A stretch of DNA of 5,970 nt from QAMH01 sp964435565 (GCA_964435565.1 CAYSZR010000077.1:1-5970), one strand, 5' to 3'. Numbered from the stretch's first letter, positions 1 to 5,844 are shown. Notes: generated by a model not told the origin, from the sequence alone. Translations and numbers: made by a program.

Positions 1-566
1 GACCAGACTGCGCCGTGCAGCGCCGCGAATTTGTGATCGGTGGGAGGGATGAGCTTCATGAAATGGTCGTGGATGATGCCTTCCCACTGGGGGTCGTGCA
101 GGGCCTCTTCGATTCCCGAATACACGATGCCCATCTTGGATGCGGAATCCTGCATTGAGTGGTAGACCAGCTCGGAGTCGTATTGCGCGCCCACGCCGGC
201 CAGATAGCTACGTTCGGCTTCCGGAATGCCCAGGCGATCGAAGGTGCTTTTGATGTCCTCGGGCACGTCGTCCCAATTTGCCTGCTGGTCAGTTTCCGGC
301 TTGACGTAGGTGACGATATTGTCCATGTCCAGACCGTCGATGGACGGCCCCCAATCGGGCAGGGCAAACCCGTTGTAGATCTCGAGCGATTTGAGGCGCA
401 GCTCGAGCATCCAATCCGGTTCGTCTTTCTTCTCTGATATCTCGCGCACGATCTCTGGCGTGAGTCCAGCCTTCAGATGCTCTTGGCTGCTTTCATCGTT
501 CACGAAATCGTACATGCTGCGGTCGATGTCGTCGACCTGCGCGCGTTTCTTTTCGGTACCTGTCAT
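1..566 (-). CDS. sufB: SufB, Fe-S cluster scaffold subunit (N-terminal part, runs off the left edge)
   Basis: SufB is the scaffold subunit of the cytoplasmic SufBCD complex, on which Fe-S clusters are assembled before transfer to apoproteins. Starting from the ATG whose reverse complement is at 564-566, 188 codons are open to the window edge with no stop. Family-typical stretches are PDWMLELRLKSLEIY (residues 50-64), ALPDWGPSIDGLDMDNIVTYVKP (68-90, loosely DF/MDNI..Y.KP in other SufBs) and PPTDHKFAALHGAVW (174-188), where SufB proteins usually have PPxDNKFAALNxAVWSGG. SufB is normally about 470 residues, so some 60% lies outside, including the C-terminal core with the catalytic residues. It starts 11 bases after the sufC stop. 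A weak AGGCGG ribosome site overlaps that stop, which suggests translational coupling. Transcription must come from the sufC promoter. Identity is secure, but completeness cannot be judged here. Confidence 0.95.
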   Translation of the reverse strand, partial: MTGTEKKRAQVDDIDRSMYDFVNDESSQEHLKAGLTPEIVREISEKKDEPDWMLELRLKSLEIYNGFALPDWGPSIDGLDMDNIVTYVKPETDQQANWDDVPEDIKSTFDRLGIPEAERSYLAGVGAQYDSELVYHSMQDSASKMGIVYSGIEEALHDPQWEGIIHDHFMKLIPPTDHKFAALHGAVW

Positions 567-577
567 AACAGAACCGC

Positions 578-1345
578 CTATTCCGCTTCTGCTGTAGCCG
601 CTGCCGCTTCGAACTGCTCGAAGCCGTTTGCGTCGATGTTCGCGATCATGCTGGCATCGCCTTCGGCGACGATGTGCCCGCGCACCATGACATGTACGCG
701 GTCGACGTCGAGATGCTCGAGAATGCGCGTGTTATGCGTGATGATGAGTAGCGTGCCCTTGCAGTCGCGACGGTAAAGTTCCATGCCGTGGCTGACGACC
801 GAAAGCGCGTCGACGTCCAGGCCCGAATCGGTTTCGTCGAGGATGGCGAGCTTGGGTTGCAGCAAGAGCAGCTGCAGCATCTCGACCTTCTTCTTTTCGC
901 CGCCGCTGAAACCGACGCCAAGTTCGCGGTCAAGGTAGGCGCGGTCCATATCGAGTTCGTCGGCGAGCTGGCGAACGCGCTTGCGAAACTCCTTGCGTTT
1001 CATGTCAAGGCCCTCACGCCCGGTGATGATGGCACGCAGAAAGCTCGTGAGCGGCACGCCCGGGATCTCGACCGGTGCTTGGAAACTCAGGAAAAGCCCC
1101 GCATGACTGCGTTTGTCGGGTGCCAATCCGGTGATGTCGGCGCCGTCGAAGGTGATGGTCCCGCCCGTGACGTCGTAGGTCGGCTCGCCCATGACCACGT
1201 GGCCCAGGGTCGATTTGCCCGCGCCATTAGGGCCCATCAATACGTGTACGCCGCCTTCCCCGATGTCGAGGTCGACGGAATGCAGAATCTGTTTGTCATC
1301 GACGGCGGCGTCCAGACCGCGGATAGACAGCAACGAATCGCTCAT
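578..1345 (-). CDS. sufC: SufC, ATPase of the SUF Fe-S cluster assembly complex
   Basis: SufC is an ABC-type but soluble ATPase. It binds SufB and SufD and drives the conformational change needed for cluster assembly. At 255 residues it has the usual family length of about 250. The nucleotide-binding motifs are all intact: Walker A GPNGAGKST (38-46, Lys44), Q-loop Gln89 in LSFQAP, signature FSGGE (146-150), Walker B LAILDE (166-171, Asp170 and Glu171), D-loop SGLD (174-177) and switch His204. The ILDETDSGLDVDAL segment and FSGGEKKK after the signature are hallmarks that separate SufC from transporter ATPases, and no membrane partner is encoded nearby. The start is fixed by a good ribosome site, GAAGGA (reverse complement of 1352-1357), 6 bases upstream. 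It is the first gene of the leftward operon with sufB, and a divergent Rrf2 regulator lies on the other side of the promoter region. The extreme C-terminus (246-255) is an Ala/Glu-rich extension. Confidence 0.97.
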   Translation of the reverse strand: MSDSLLSIRGLDAAVDDKQILHSVDLDIGEGGVHVLMGPNGAGKSTLGHVVMGEPTYDVTGGTITFDGADITGLAPDKRSHAGLFLSFQAPVEIPGVPLTSFLRAIITGREGLDMKRKEFRKRVRQLADELDMDRAYLDRELGVGFSGGEKKKVEMLQLLLLQPKLAILDETDSGLDVDALSVVSHGMELYRRDCKGTLLIITHNTRILEHLDVDRVHVMVRGHIVAEGDASMIANIDANGFEQFEAAAATAEAE

Positions 1346-1351
1346 GTGAGT

Positions 1352-1357
1352 TCCTTC
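1352..1357 (-). promoter_or_regulatory. Ribosome binding site of sufC
   Basis: The reverse complement reads GAAGGA, a strong Shine-Dalgarno sequence, 6 bases before the ATG at 1345. It confirms this start for the first gene of the suf operon. Confidence 0.75.
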
Positions 1358-1378
1358 TCTCTTCGAAAACTGATGTTT

Positions 1379-1406
1379 AATGTAGGGGGTGTTTCCAAGA
1401 TGTCAA
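1379..1406 (-). promoter_or_regulatory. Putative sigma-A promoter of the sufCB operon
   Basis: On the minus strand a perfect -35 box TTGACA (1406-1401) is followed by a 16-base spacer and a -10 box TACATT (1384-1379, 4 of 6 consensus positions). Transcription would begin near 1372 and give a leader of roughly 27 bases before the sufC ATG, containing the good ribosome site. The -35 box lies only 3 bases from the 27-bp palindrome at 1410-1436, so a regulator bound there would touch RNA polymerase. It could act either as an activator or as a repressor. This is a visual match to consensus and has not been mapped. Confidence 0.65.
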
Positions 1407-1409
1407 GAA

Positions 1410-1436
1410 TAAAACCTAGTGCGTTGCTAGATTTTA
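1410..1436. promoter_or_regulatory. Putative Rrf2/IscR-type operator (imperfect 27-bp palindrome)
   Basis: Two half-sites face each other: TAAAA-c-CTAG at 1410-1419 and CTAG-a-TTTTA at 1427-1436, separated by 7 bases. Nine of the ten arm pairs are complementary, and the one mismatch is C1415 against A1431. The outer A/T blocks and total size resemble IscR operators, which are about 25 bp. Within 1411-1435 the terminal A and T, the CC at 1415-1416 and the G at 1430 agree with the IscR type 2 pattern as I remember it, while the inner A and TA positions do not. The site sits between a sufC promoter and an Rrf2 family gene, the expected place for an autoregulated operator. The binding protein is inferred from position only. 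Confidence 0.6.
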
Positions 1437-1456
1437 ACTTTCCTAAGCGATATGGT
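1428..1456 (+). promoter_or_regulatory. Weak candidate promoter for the Rrf2 regulator gene
   Basis: A -10-like box TATGGT (1451-1456, 4 of 6) lies 17 bases after TAGATT (1428-1433, a poor -35 with 3 of 6). A transcript would start near 1463, about 50 bases before the start codon. The -35 part lies inside the right arm of the palindrome at 1410-1436, which would fit autorepression. The boxes are weak, so this is only the best visible candidate. Confidence 0.3.
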
Positions 1457-1512
1457 AGGAACGACGCGGCGATGGTTTTCGACGCTGTGAAGCATTGAAA
1501 GGTTATAGATAG

Positions 1513-1920
1513 ATGTTGATTTCAACTAAAGGGCGTTATGCGTTGCGCCTGATGATATATGTTGCCCAAGCAAGCGACGGCAGTGATACCGTTTCTGCAC
1601 GTACGGTGGCAGATGCGGAAGGGCTTTCGCTCAAATACCTTGAACAACTGGCGCTTTCCATGAAGCGAGCCGGCTTTCTTACAAGCGTGCGCGGTCATGG
1701 TGGCGGATACAAGATGGCGGTTAGCCCGGCGAGTCTTTCGGCTGGTGACATCTTGCGCGCAGCCGAAGGCGGGGCAACGCAGCCGGTCGCCTGTATGGGG
1801 CTCGAAGACGCCTGTCCGCGTGAGGATGTCTGCTCGACCGTCGATTTCTGGGTCGGCCTCGACAATGCTATCGAATCTTATGTCGACAGCGTCACTCTTG
1901 CTCAGCTTGCCGGGGAATAG
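1513..1920 (+). CDS. Rrf2 family (IscR-like) transcriptional regulator, probable Fe-S-sensing regulator of the suf operon
   Basis: This is a 135-residue Rrf2 family protein, a typical length for the family. It has the classic N-terminus ISTKGRYALRLMIYVA (3-18) and a winged helix-turn-helix with the recognition region LSLKYLEQL (38-46). The wing is VRGHGGGYKMA (59-69), matching the RGxxGGY signature. Three cysteines (94, 101, 107) lie in the loop where IscR binds a [2Fe-2S] cluster. The fourth ligand of E. coli IscR, a histidine three residues after the last cysteine, is Val110 here. The cluster would therefore need another ligand such as Asp111, or a non-cluster mode. The start is supported by GAAAGG at 1497-1502, 10 bases upstream, and by the family-typical N-terminus. 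It diverges from sufCB, so control of suf genes and itself is a strong inference from context. An exact name (iscR, sufR) would be over-precise. Other Rrf2 roles, such as cysteine metabolism or NO sensing, are less likely. Confidence 0.92.
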   Translation: MLISTKGRYALRLMIYVAQASDGSDTVSARTVADAEGLSLKYLEQLALSMKRAGFLTSVRGHGGGYKMAVSPASLSAGDILRAAEGGATQPVACMGLEDACPREDVCSTVDFWVGLDNAIESYVDSVTLAQLAGE

Positions 1921-1921
1921 A

Positions 1922-1938
1922 CGCGCACGTCACGCGCG
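1922..1938 (+). other. Short GC-only hairpin after the Rrf2 gene
   Basis: CGCGC (1922-1926) can pair with GCGCG (1934-1938) around a 7-base loop, just after the regulator's stop codon. No run of T follows, so it is not a standard intrinsic terminator. Read-through into lemA, 72 bases downstream of the stop, is therefore possible. It may be chance in GC-rich sequence. Confidence 0.3.
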
Positions 1939-1946
1939 CCAACCTG

Positions 1947-1952
1947 TATACT
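1947..1952 (+). promoter_or_regulatory. Possible -10 box for the lemA-DUF2207 unit
   Basis: TATACT (5 of 6 consensus positions) lies 40 bases before the lemA start, in the only AT-richer part of the 72-base gap. No recognisable -35 box stands 16-18 bases upstream, where the sequence is GC-rich. The extended -10 TG is present but one base too close. Weak evidence. Confidence 0.3.
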
Positions 1953-1992
1953 GTATGCATGTAATTGGCCCCGAGCACAGAAGAGGTGTTTC

Positions 1993-2559
1993 ATGAGCGG
2001 CGGAACAATCGCAATCATCGTCATTGTCGCCATCGTCGTCATTCTGATTATCGCGTTGATCGCGATGTACAACAACTTTGTACGCCTGCGCAATCGCGTC
2101 GATAACGCCTGGTCGCAAATAGACGTTCAGCTGCAGCGACGTCTCGATCTTATCCCCAATCTGGTCGAGACCGTGAAAGGCTACGCTTCGCATGAGTCCG
2201 GCACGCTGCAGGCGGTGACGCAGGCACGCGCAGCCGTTATGGGTGCAGGCACGCAGGCAGAGCGCATGGATGCTGAAAACGTACTGACAGGTACCCTGAA
2301 GACGCTGTTTGCCAACACCGAGGCCTATCCCGACCTCAAGGCTTCTGCAAACTTTCAGCAGCTGCAATCCGATCTTTCAGAGACGGAAGACAAGATCAGC
2401 TATATGCGTCAGAGCTATAACGATACCGTCATGAAGTTCAACAACGCTATCCAGACCTTCCCCGCAGTCATCTTCGCTGGCATGTTCGGTTTCCACGCGC
2501 GCGACCTTTTTGCCGCAGCGGAAGGCGCCGCGACGGCTCCGCAGGTCAGCTTCAGCTAG
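1993..2559 (+). CDS. lemA: LemA family membrane-anchored protein
   Basis: The 188-residue protein matches the LemA family in length (about 185) and signature. One hydrophobic helix (about 5-26) is followed by YNNFVRLRNRVDNAWSQIDV (26-45) and then QRRLDLIPNLVETVKGYASHE (48-68), the strongly conserved LemA core. The rest is a predicted helical bundle ending in SYNDTVMKFNNAIQTFPAVIFAGMFGF (141-167), also typical. The bulk should lie outside the membrane, anchored by the N-terminal helix. Only a loose role is known for the family: it was named for a Listeria protein presented as an antigen and is often encoded next to DUF2207 or TPM-domain proteins. The start is supported by AGAGG (1982-1986), 6 bases upstream. 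The next gene begins 30 bases after the stop on the same strand, so the two are almost certainly co-transcribed. Family identity is firm and molecular function unknown. Confidence 0.95.
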   Translation: MSGGTIAIIVIVAIVVILIIALIAMYNNFVRLRNRVDNAWSQIDVQLQRRLDLIPNLVETVKGYASHESGTLQAVTQARAAVMGAGTQAERMDAENVLTGTLKTLFANTEAYPDLKASANFQQLQSDLSETEDKISYMRQSYNDTVMKFNNAIQTFPAVIFAGMFGFHARDLFAAAEGAATAPQVSFS

Positions 2560-2574
2560 TCATCAATTTCGCAT

Positions 2575-2581
2575 AGAAAGG
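2575..2581 (+). promoter_or_regulatory. Ribosome binding site deciding the DUF2207 start
   Basis: AGAAAGG ends 8 bases before the ATG at 2590. It would be 17 bases from the next in-frame ATG at 2599 and only 3 from an out-of-frame ATG at 2585. The spacing therefore favours 2590. Confidence 0.6.
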
Positions 2582-2589
2582 CCCATGGC

Positions 2590-4572
2590 ATGGCGCGTAT
2601 GAAGAAGCGCACGGTCAAATCTGCTATCAGCGGCGTTGTCGGTTTCCTTGTCGTCGCTTTGGTGGTTGCTGGCGCTTTATGGACGTTTGTCGGAAACAAA
2701 TCGACTCTGAGGTCGACTTCGAGCTCGAGCGACAAAACACAGACATGCGTGCAAGACGATATAACCGCGAGCGTCCAAAATGACGGAAGCCTGCATGTGG
2801 TCGATGCGCGTACCTACGAATTCACGGGCCAGTGGTCGCTGACCGCAGCCGTGCTCGATCCGCCTGAAAATGGCGACGTCACTGTTAGTGGTGTTTCCGT
2901 GACTGATTCAAACGGCACGGTCACGAAGCTTTCCGAGGTCCCCTTCCAGACTTCGTGGCGTACTTCGGGCGGCCCGGCAAGCGGCAGCTATTCGATCGAC
3001 ACTGAGCAGAATACGGTCTATGCGTTTTCGTCCACGAAGAATGCGACCAAGACCTTCACCTTCGACTACACCTTTTCCAATGCTGTCACGCAATATGATG
3101 ACGTGAGCGTTCTGTACTGGCAGTTTGTTGGCAAGAACTGGGATGTCGACACGAAGAACGTGACGGCTCACGTGACTTTGCCTGTGCCGGCCGGTCAGAC
3201 TGTTGACGGTGGCGAAAATGTTTATGCGTTCGGCCACGGCATGCATGATGGCACGGTGAGCTTCACTTCAAGCGGCGCCATTGAATTTGACGTCTCCAAG
3301 GTCAAGAAGGGTAAGTTCGCTGAAATGCGCGTTGCCTTCCCCTGCAGCTGGGCACCCAATATCGCCGCTTCGCAGATAGAGAGTGGCAACGGCCTGCAGG
3401 GCGTGCTCGACGAAGAGCGTGCATGGCAGGAAGAGACGCAGCTCAAACGCCTGCTCAGTGCGCTGATGCTGATCGTTCCGCTGCTGATCTCGATTGCATG
3501 TGCGGTCTTTGCCGTCGTGATGTTCTTCAGGCACGGCAAGGAATACAAACCAGGATTCCAAGACGATTATTGGCGCGATGTTCCTGAAAAGGGCCTTAAT
3601 CCTGCGGTGGTGGGGCGCATTGTGCGTTGGAACGAAGAAGATGCCAATGATCTTACGGCGACGCTCATGCACCTGAGCAATCTGGGCGCGATTAGTATCG
3701 ACCGCGTAACCACGGTCGAAGACCGGGCCATTCTGCCCGATAAGCAAGTCGATACTTACCGGCTCACGCTTCATCCCGAAAAAGTCGACGAGCTGCAGCT
3801 CGACGCGATCGATAGCGCCGCAATCGATTTGGTCTTTAACCGTGTCGGCAATAACGAGCAGACCGTTACGCTCAGCGATATCGAGGAGTTTGCGGACCAG
3901 CATGCTGAGTCTTATGTGACCGGCGTCCAAAGATGGCAAGATGCCATTGACGTGCAGGTCGACGAGCACGAGTTCTTCGAGGGTAAGGGCAATTTGCTTA
4001 AGGGCGTGTTTGTTGTCGTTGCCATTTTGCTGGTCGCTATTGGACTTCTTCTAAGCGACATCTTCATGAATTTTGCTGTGTTTTTAGGCCTGCTGCCAGG
4101 TGCGGCTGCCCTGTTCGCTTTTTCGTTCTTCATGACGCGCCGCTCGCATGACGCGGTCGAGATCGAGGCGAAGAGCAAAGCGCTCGAACATTGGTTCAAG
4201 GATTTCACTGCGCTTGATGAGGCTATTCCCACTGACGCCAAGGTTTGGGGCGAGTTGCTCGTGTATGCGTATCTTTTCGGCGTATCAGATCAGGTGGCTG
4301 AAAACTTGAACCGTACCATGCCCGACCTGTGGAGCGACCCGTTCTTCGCCGGCAGCTGGATGTGGTTCTACAATCCTTATGGCGGCGTGTACGCGAGCGC
4401 TGCAAGCGGCGATTTCTTCGGCCAGGCCTTCGACAACACCTTCCAGTCCGCTCATGCGGCGGTGAGTGCTGCCAGCGGCGGCGGAATCGGCGGACTCTTC
4501 GGTGGCGGTGGCGGGTTTTCCTTCGGCGGCGGTGGCGGATTTGGCGGCGGCGGAGGCGGTTTTTCGCGCTAA
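2590..4572 (+). CDS. DUF2207 domain-containing membrane protein with poly-glycine tail
   Basis: This is a 660-residue protein of the DUF2207 family (predicted membrane protein). A basic start (MARMKKRTVK) and a hydrophobic helix (about 14-34) form a signal anchor, followed by a Ser-rich linker (38-47). Residues about 52-255 form a beta-rich, probably extracytoplasmic domain. A second helix (288-313) leads to a cytoplasmic part. This contains GLNPAVVGRIVRWNEEDANDLTATLMHLSNLGAI (335-368), which resembles the winged-helix-like segment seen in this family. Two further helices follow (about 470-488 and 492-515). Then comes the conserved ALEHWFKDFTALDE...WGELLVYAYLFGVSDQVAENL (531-573). The C-terminus (629-660) is nearly pure glycine with a few Phe/Ser, also common in DUF2207 proteins. 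It is the last gene of the LemA unit and ends 9 bases from a convergent gene. Function is unknown. A joint envelope role with LemA is inferred only from repeated neighbourhood in bacteria. Confidence 0.9.
   Translation: MARMKKRTVKSAISGVVGFLVVALVVAGALWTFVGNKSTLRSTSSSSDKTQTCVQDDITASVQNDGSLHVVDARTYEFTGQWSLTAAVLDPPENGDVTVSGVSVTDSNGTVTKLSEVPFQTSWRTSGGPASGSYSIDTEQNTVYAFSSTKNATKTFTFDYTFSNAVTQYDDVSVLYWQFVGKNWDVDTKNVTAHVTLPVPAGQTVDGGENVYAFGHGMHDGTVSFTSSGAIEFDVSKVKKGKFAEMRVAFPCSWAPNIAASQIESGNGLQGVLDEERAWQEETQLKRLLSALMLIVPLLISIACAVFAVVMFFRHGKEYKPGFQDDYWRDVPEKGLNPAVVGRIVRWNEEDANDLTATLMHLSNLGAISIDRVTTVEDRAILPDKQVDTYRLTLHPEKVDELQLDAIDSAAIDLVFNRVGNNEQTVTLSDIEEFADQHAESYVTGVQRWQDAIDVQVDEHEFFEGKGNLLKGVFVVVAILLVAIGLLLSDIFMNFAVFLGLLPGAAALFAFSFFMTRRSHDAVEIEAKSKALEHWFKDFTALDEAIPTDAKVWGELLVYAYLFGVSDQVAENLNRTMPDLWSDPFFAGSWMWFYNPYGGVYASAASGDFFGQAFDNTFQSAHAAVSAASGGGIGGLFGGGGGFSFGGGGGFGGGGGGFSR
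4477..4560 (+). repeat. Low-complexity GGC/GGT-rich repeat encoding the poly-glycine tail
   Basis: Tandem-like GGCGGCGGTGGC units encode residues 630-657 of the DUF2207 protein, with five- and six-glycine runs punctuated by Phe and Ser. The tract is coding and in frame. Such a tract is prone to slippage, so its length may vary among strains. Confidence 0.75.
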
Positions 4573-4581
4573 GCCAGCAGA

Positions 4582-5265
4582 CTAGTCGTCAAAGCCTTCG
4601 TCATCATCGATATCGTCAGCGGTGCCATCTTCGAGTTGGCCAAGCATGGCTTCAGGATGCTCTGTCTGCCAGCGCATCGTCGACCTGCTGCGTTCCTGCA
4701 ATTCGATTTCGAGGAGACCGGCCTTGAGCGCGAAGTTGCTCCAGAACATGCCGGCAAGATATGAGAGGATCGCCGCGTCGAAAATGAGCGTGCGCTCGGC
4801 ATCAACGCCTATCTGGTAGGTGTTGATCGACAGGATAATAAGCGCTGCGATTCCAATCATGCGTGCAGCGTATGTGTAACGTTTCATCGTCCATTCGTGG
4901 TCTTGCTCAGCCTTGTTTTGGGCCTCGATGTCGGTTTCGGGGTTCCCGGTGAGGCGATTTGCCAGCAGCTTGCGAAATTCGGCGAGGTCGCGATGTGTGG
5001 CGCGCAGCTGCAAAATGCGCACGGCGGCAATCGCGTACGCGAGCACAATGACAATGATCAGACCGGAGATATGGTTCATTGCAGTTGAGGAATCAGTCAG
5101 AGCGAAGTATGCGAATGTGCCGACGAGCAACGCCAACAGCATGAGGTTCATGAGCACGAAAGCGCCTGTGGCCAGATGCTTTGATCCGTTGATGCCCCAT
5201 TCGTCGCGCAAGCCGGGCACGGAATCGATATAGTCGAGAACTTCTTTGTCCGTTGGGTTTTGCAT
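4582..5265 (-). CDS. Hypothetical four-helix membrane protein with acidic C-terminal tail
   Basis: I do not recognise this 227-residue protein. Four hydrophobic segments are visible: about 33-56, 66-84, 131-150 and 158-180. They are arranged as two hairpins joined by a charged, probably cytoplasmic or coiled-coil linker (85-130; RILQLRATHRDLAEFRKLL and EAQNKAEQDHEWTMKRY). The soluble N-terminus (1-32) includes DKEVLDYIDSVPGLRDEWGI. The C-terminus after residue 181 is amphipathic and ends in a strongly acidic tail, LEDGTADDIDDDEGFDD. The reading frame is open 54 codons further upstream, but that part overlaps the preceding gene and lacks a membrane-protein character. The ATG at 5265 has AGGAG (reverse complement of 5270-5274) 4 bases before it and is preferred. 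It starts 19 bases after the carbonic anhydrase homologue's stop, so it shares that transcript. It converges on the DUF2207 gene. No enzyme motif is seen. Confidence 0.85.
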   Translation of the reverse strand: MQNPTDKEVLDYIDSVPGLRDEWGINGSKHLATGAFVLMNLMLLALLVGTFAYFALTDSSTAMNHISGLIIVIVLAYAIAAVRILQLRATHRDLAEFRKLLANRLTGNPETDIEAQNKAEQDHEWTMKRYTYAARMIGIAALIILSINTYQIGVDAERTLIFDAAILSYLAGMFWSNFALKAGLLEIELQERSRSTMRWQTEHPEAMLGQLEDGTADDIDDDEGFDD

Positions 5266-5284
5266 TCCGCTCCTGTCTGCCGCG

Positions 5285-5800
5285 TTAGTCGCCGGTGGGG
5301 GATATTGCGTCGATGAGGTCGTTGGTGCGGGCATCGCGTGCGAGCCCCACGTACAAGCTGGCGTTTTCTTTGTTCGCGGATATCTCTTCGGCGGTAATCG
5401 CGCGCGCGATTTTGGCGGGACTGCCAAATGCGACCGATCCGTCGGGGATCACCGTGCCCTGCGTGACCAGCGCGCCAGCACCGATAATGCAGTTGCTTCC
5501 TACATGAGCGCCGTTCAACACGATAGATCCCATTCCGACAATCGTATTGTCGCCAATGGTGCAGCCGTGCACGATGGCGCCGTGTCCGACGCTTACGTCG
5601 TCGCCAATTATGACGGGGCAATCGATATCGGTATGTACGACGGCGTTGTCTTGGATGCTTGTGCGCCGACCGATGTTTACGCTGGCTTCATCGCCGCGCA
5701 CCACGGCGTTAAACCAGATGCTGCTTTCAGCGCCAATCGTGACGTCGCCAATGATTGCGCTACCTGTAGCTTCGTAGACCGTTTTGTCGACAGTGCCCAT
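5285..5800 (-). CDS. Gamma-carbonic-anhydrase family hexapeptide-repeat protein (YrdA/PaaY-like)
   Basis: The 171-residue protein is a left-handed beta-helix of hexapeptide repeats with I/V-G pacing (e.g. IIGDVTIGAESSIWF 16-30, VIIGDDVSVGHGAIVHGCTIGDNTIVGMGSIV 63-94). The gamma-class zinc site is intact: His56 (VVHTD), His73 (VGHGA) and His78 (IVHGC), equivalent to the three Cam histidines. Family residues VVRGD (Arg35, Asp37) and SIQDN (Gln50, Asp51) are also present. Such proteins form trimers with zinc at subunit interfaces. Some hydrate CO2, but many YrdA/PaaY members have low activity or act on CoA thioesters, so the substrate is not certain. Cam's extra acidic loop with its proton-shuttle glutamate is absent, as in YrdA. 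The frame is open 44 codons further upstream, but that sequence is unlike the family. ATG 5800 gives the standard N-terminus and has AAAGGGG 7 bases upstream. It is the first gene of a leftward unit with the four-helix membrane protein. Confidence 0.93.
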   Translation of the reverse strand: MGTVDKTVYEATGSAIIGDVTIGAESSIWFNAVVRGDEASVNIGRRTSIQDNAVVHTDIDCPVIIGDDVSVGHGAIVHGCTIGDNTIVGMGSIVLNGAHVGSNCIIGAGALVTQGTVIPDGSVAFGSPAKIARAITAEEISANKENASLYVGLARDARTNDLIDAISPTGD

Positions 5801-5807
5801 GCTCCGT

Positions 5808-5814
5808 CCCCTTT
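5808..5814 (-). promoter_or_regulatory. Ribosome binding site deciding the carbonic anhydrase homologue start
   Basis: The reverse complement reads AAAGGGG and lies 7 bases before the ATG at 5800. This selects that start over the longer open frame that begins at 5932. Confidence 0.6.
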
Positions 5815-5844
5815 CAAGCGACGTCTTGCATATGTTCGGTTGGT

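Noticed and set aside
788..1498. Long plus-strand open frame (236 codons) opposite sufC
   Set aside because: It is antisense to a gene with all ABC ATPase motifs. Its translation has no domain character and runs through the suf promoter region.
3268..3969. Minus-strand open frame (233 codons) within the DUF2207 gene
   Set aside because: It is a shadow of the strongly supported coding strand, with no ribosome site or recognisable motif.
4329..4727. Plus-strand open frame spanning the DUF2207 end and the convergent gene
   Set aside because: It is arginine-rich because it is the shifted frame of the glycine repeat, and it overlaps two real genes.
5266..5427. 54-codon N-terminal extension of the four-helix membrane protein
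   Set aside because: It overlaps the end of the carbonic anhydrase gene in another frame, is rich in Pro/Thr/Arg as shifted frames are, and the ATG at 5265 has AGGAG before it.
5148..5621. Minus-strand open frame across the junction of the carbonic anhydrase and membrane-protein genes
   Set aside because: It is the shifted frame of both genes, Arg/His-rich and without family likeness.
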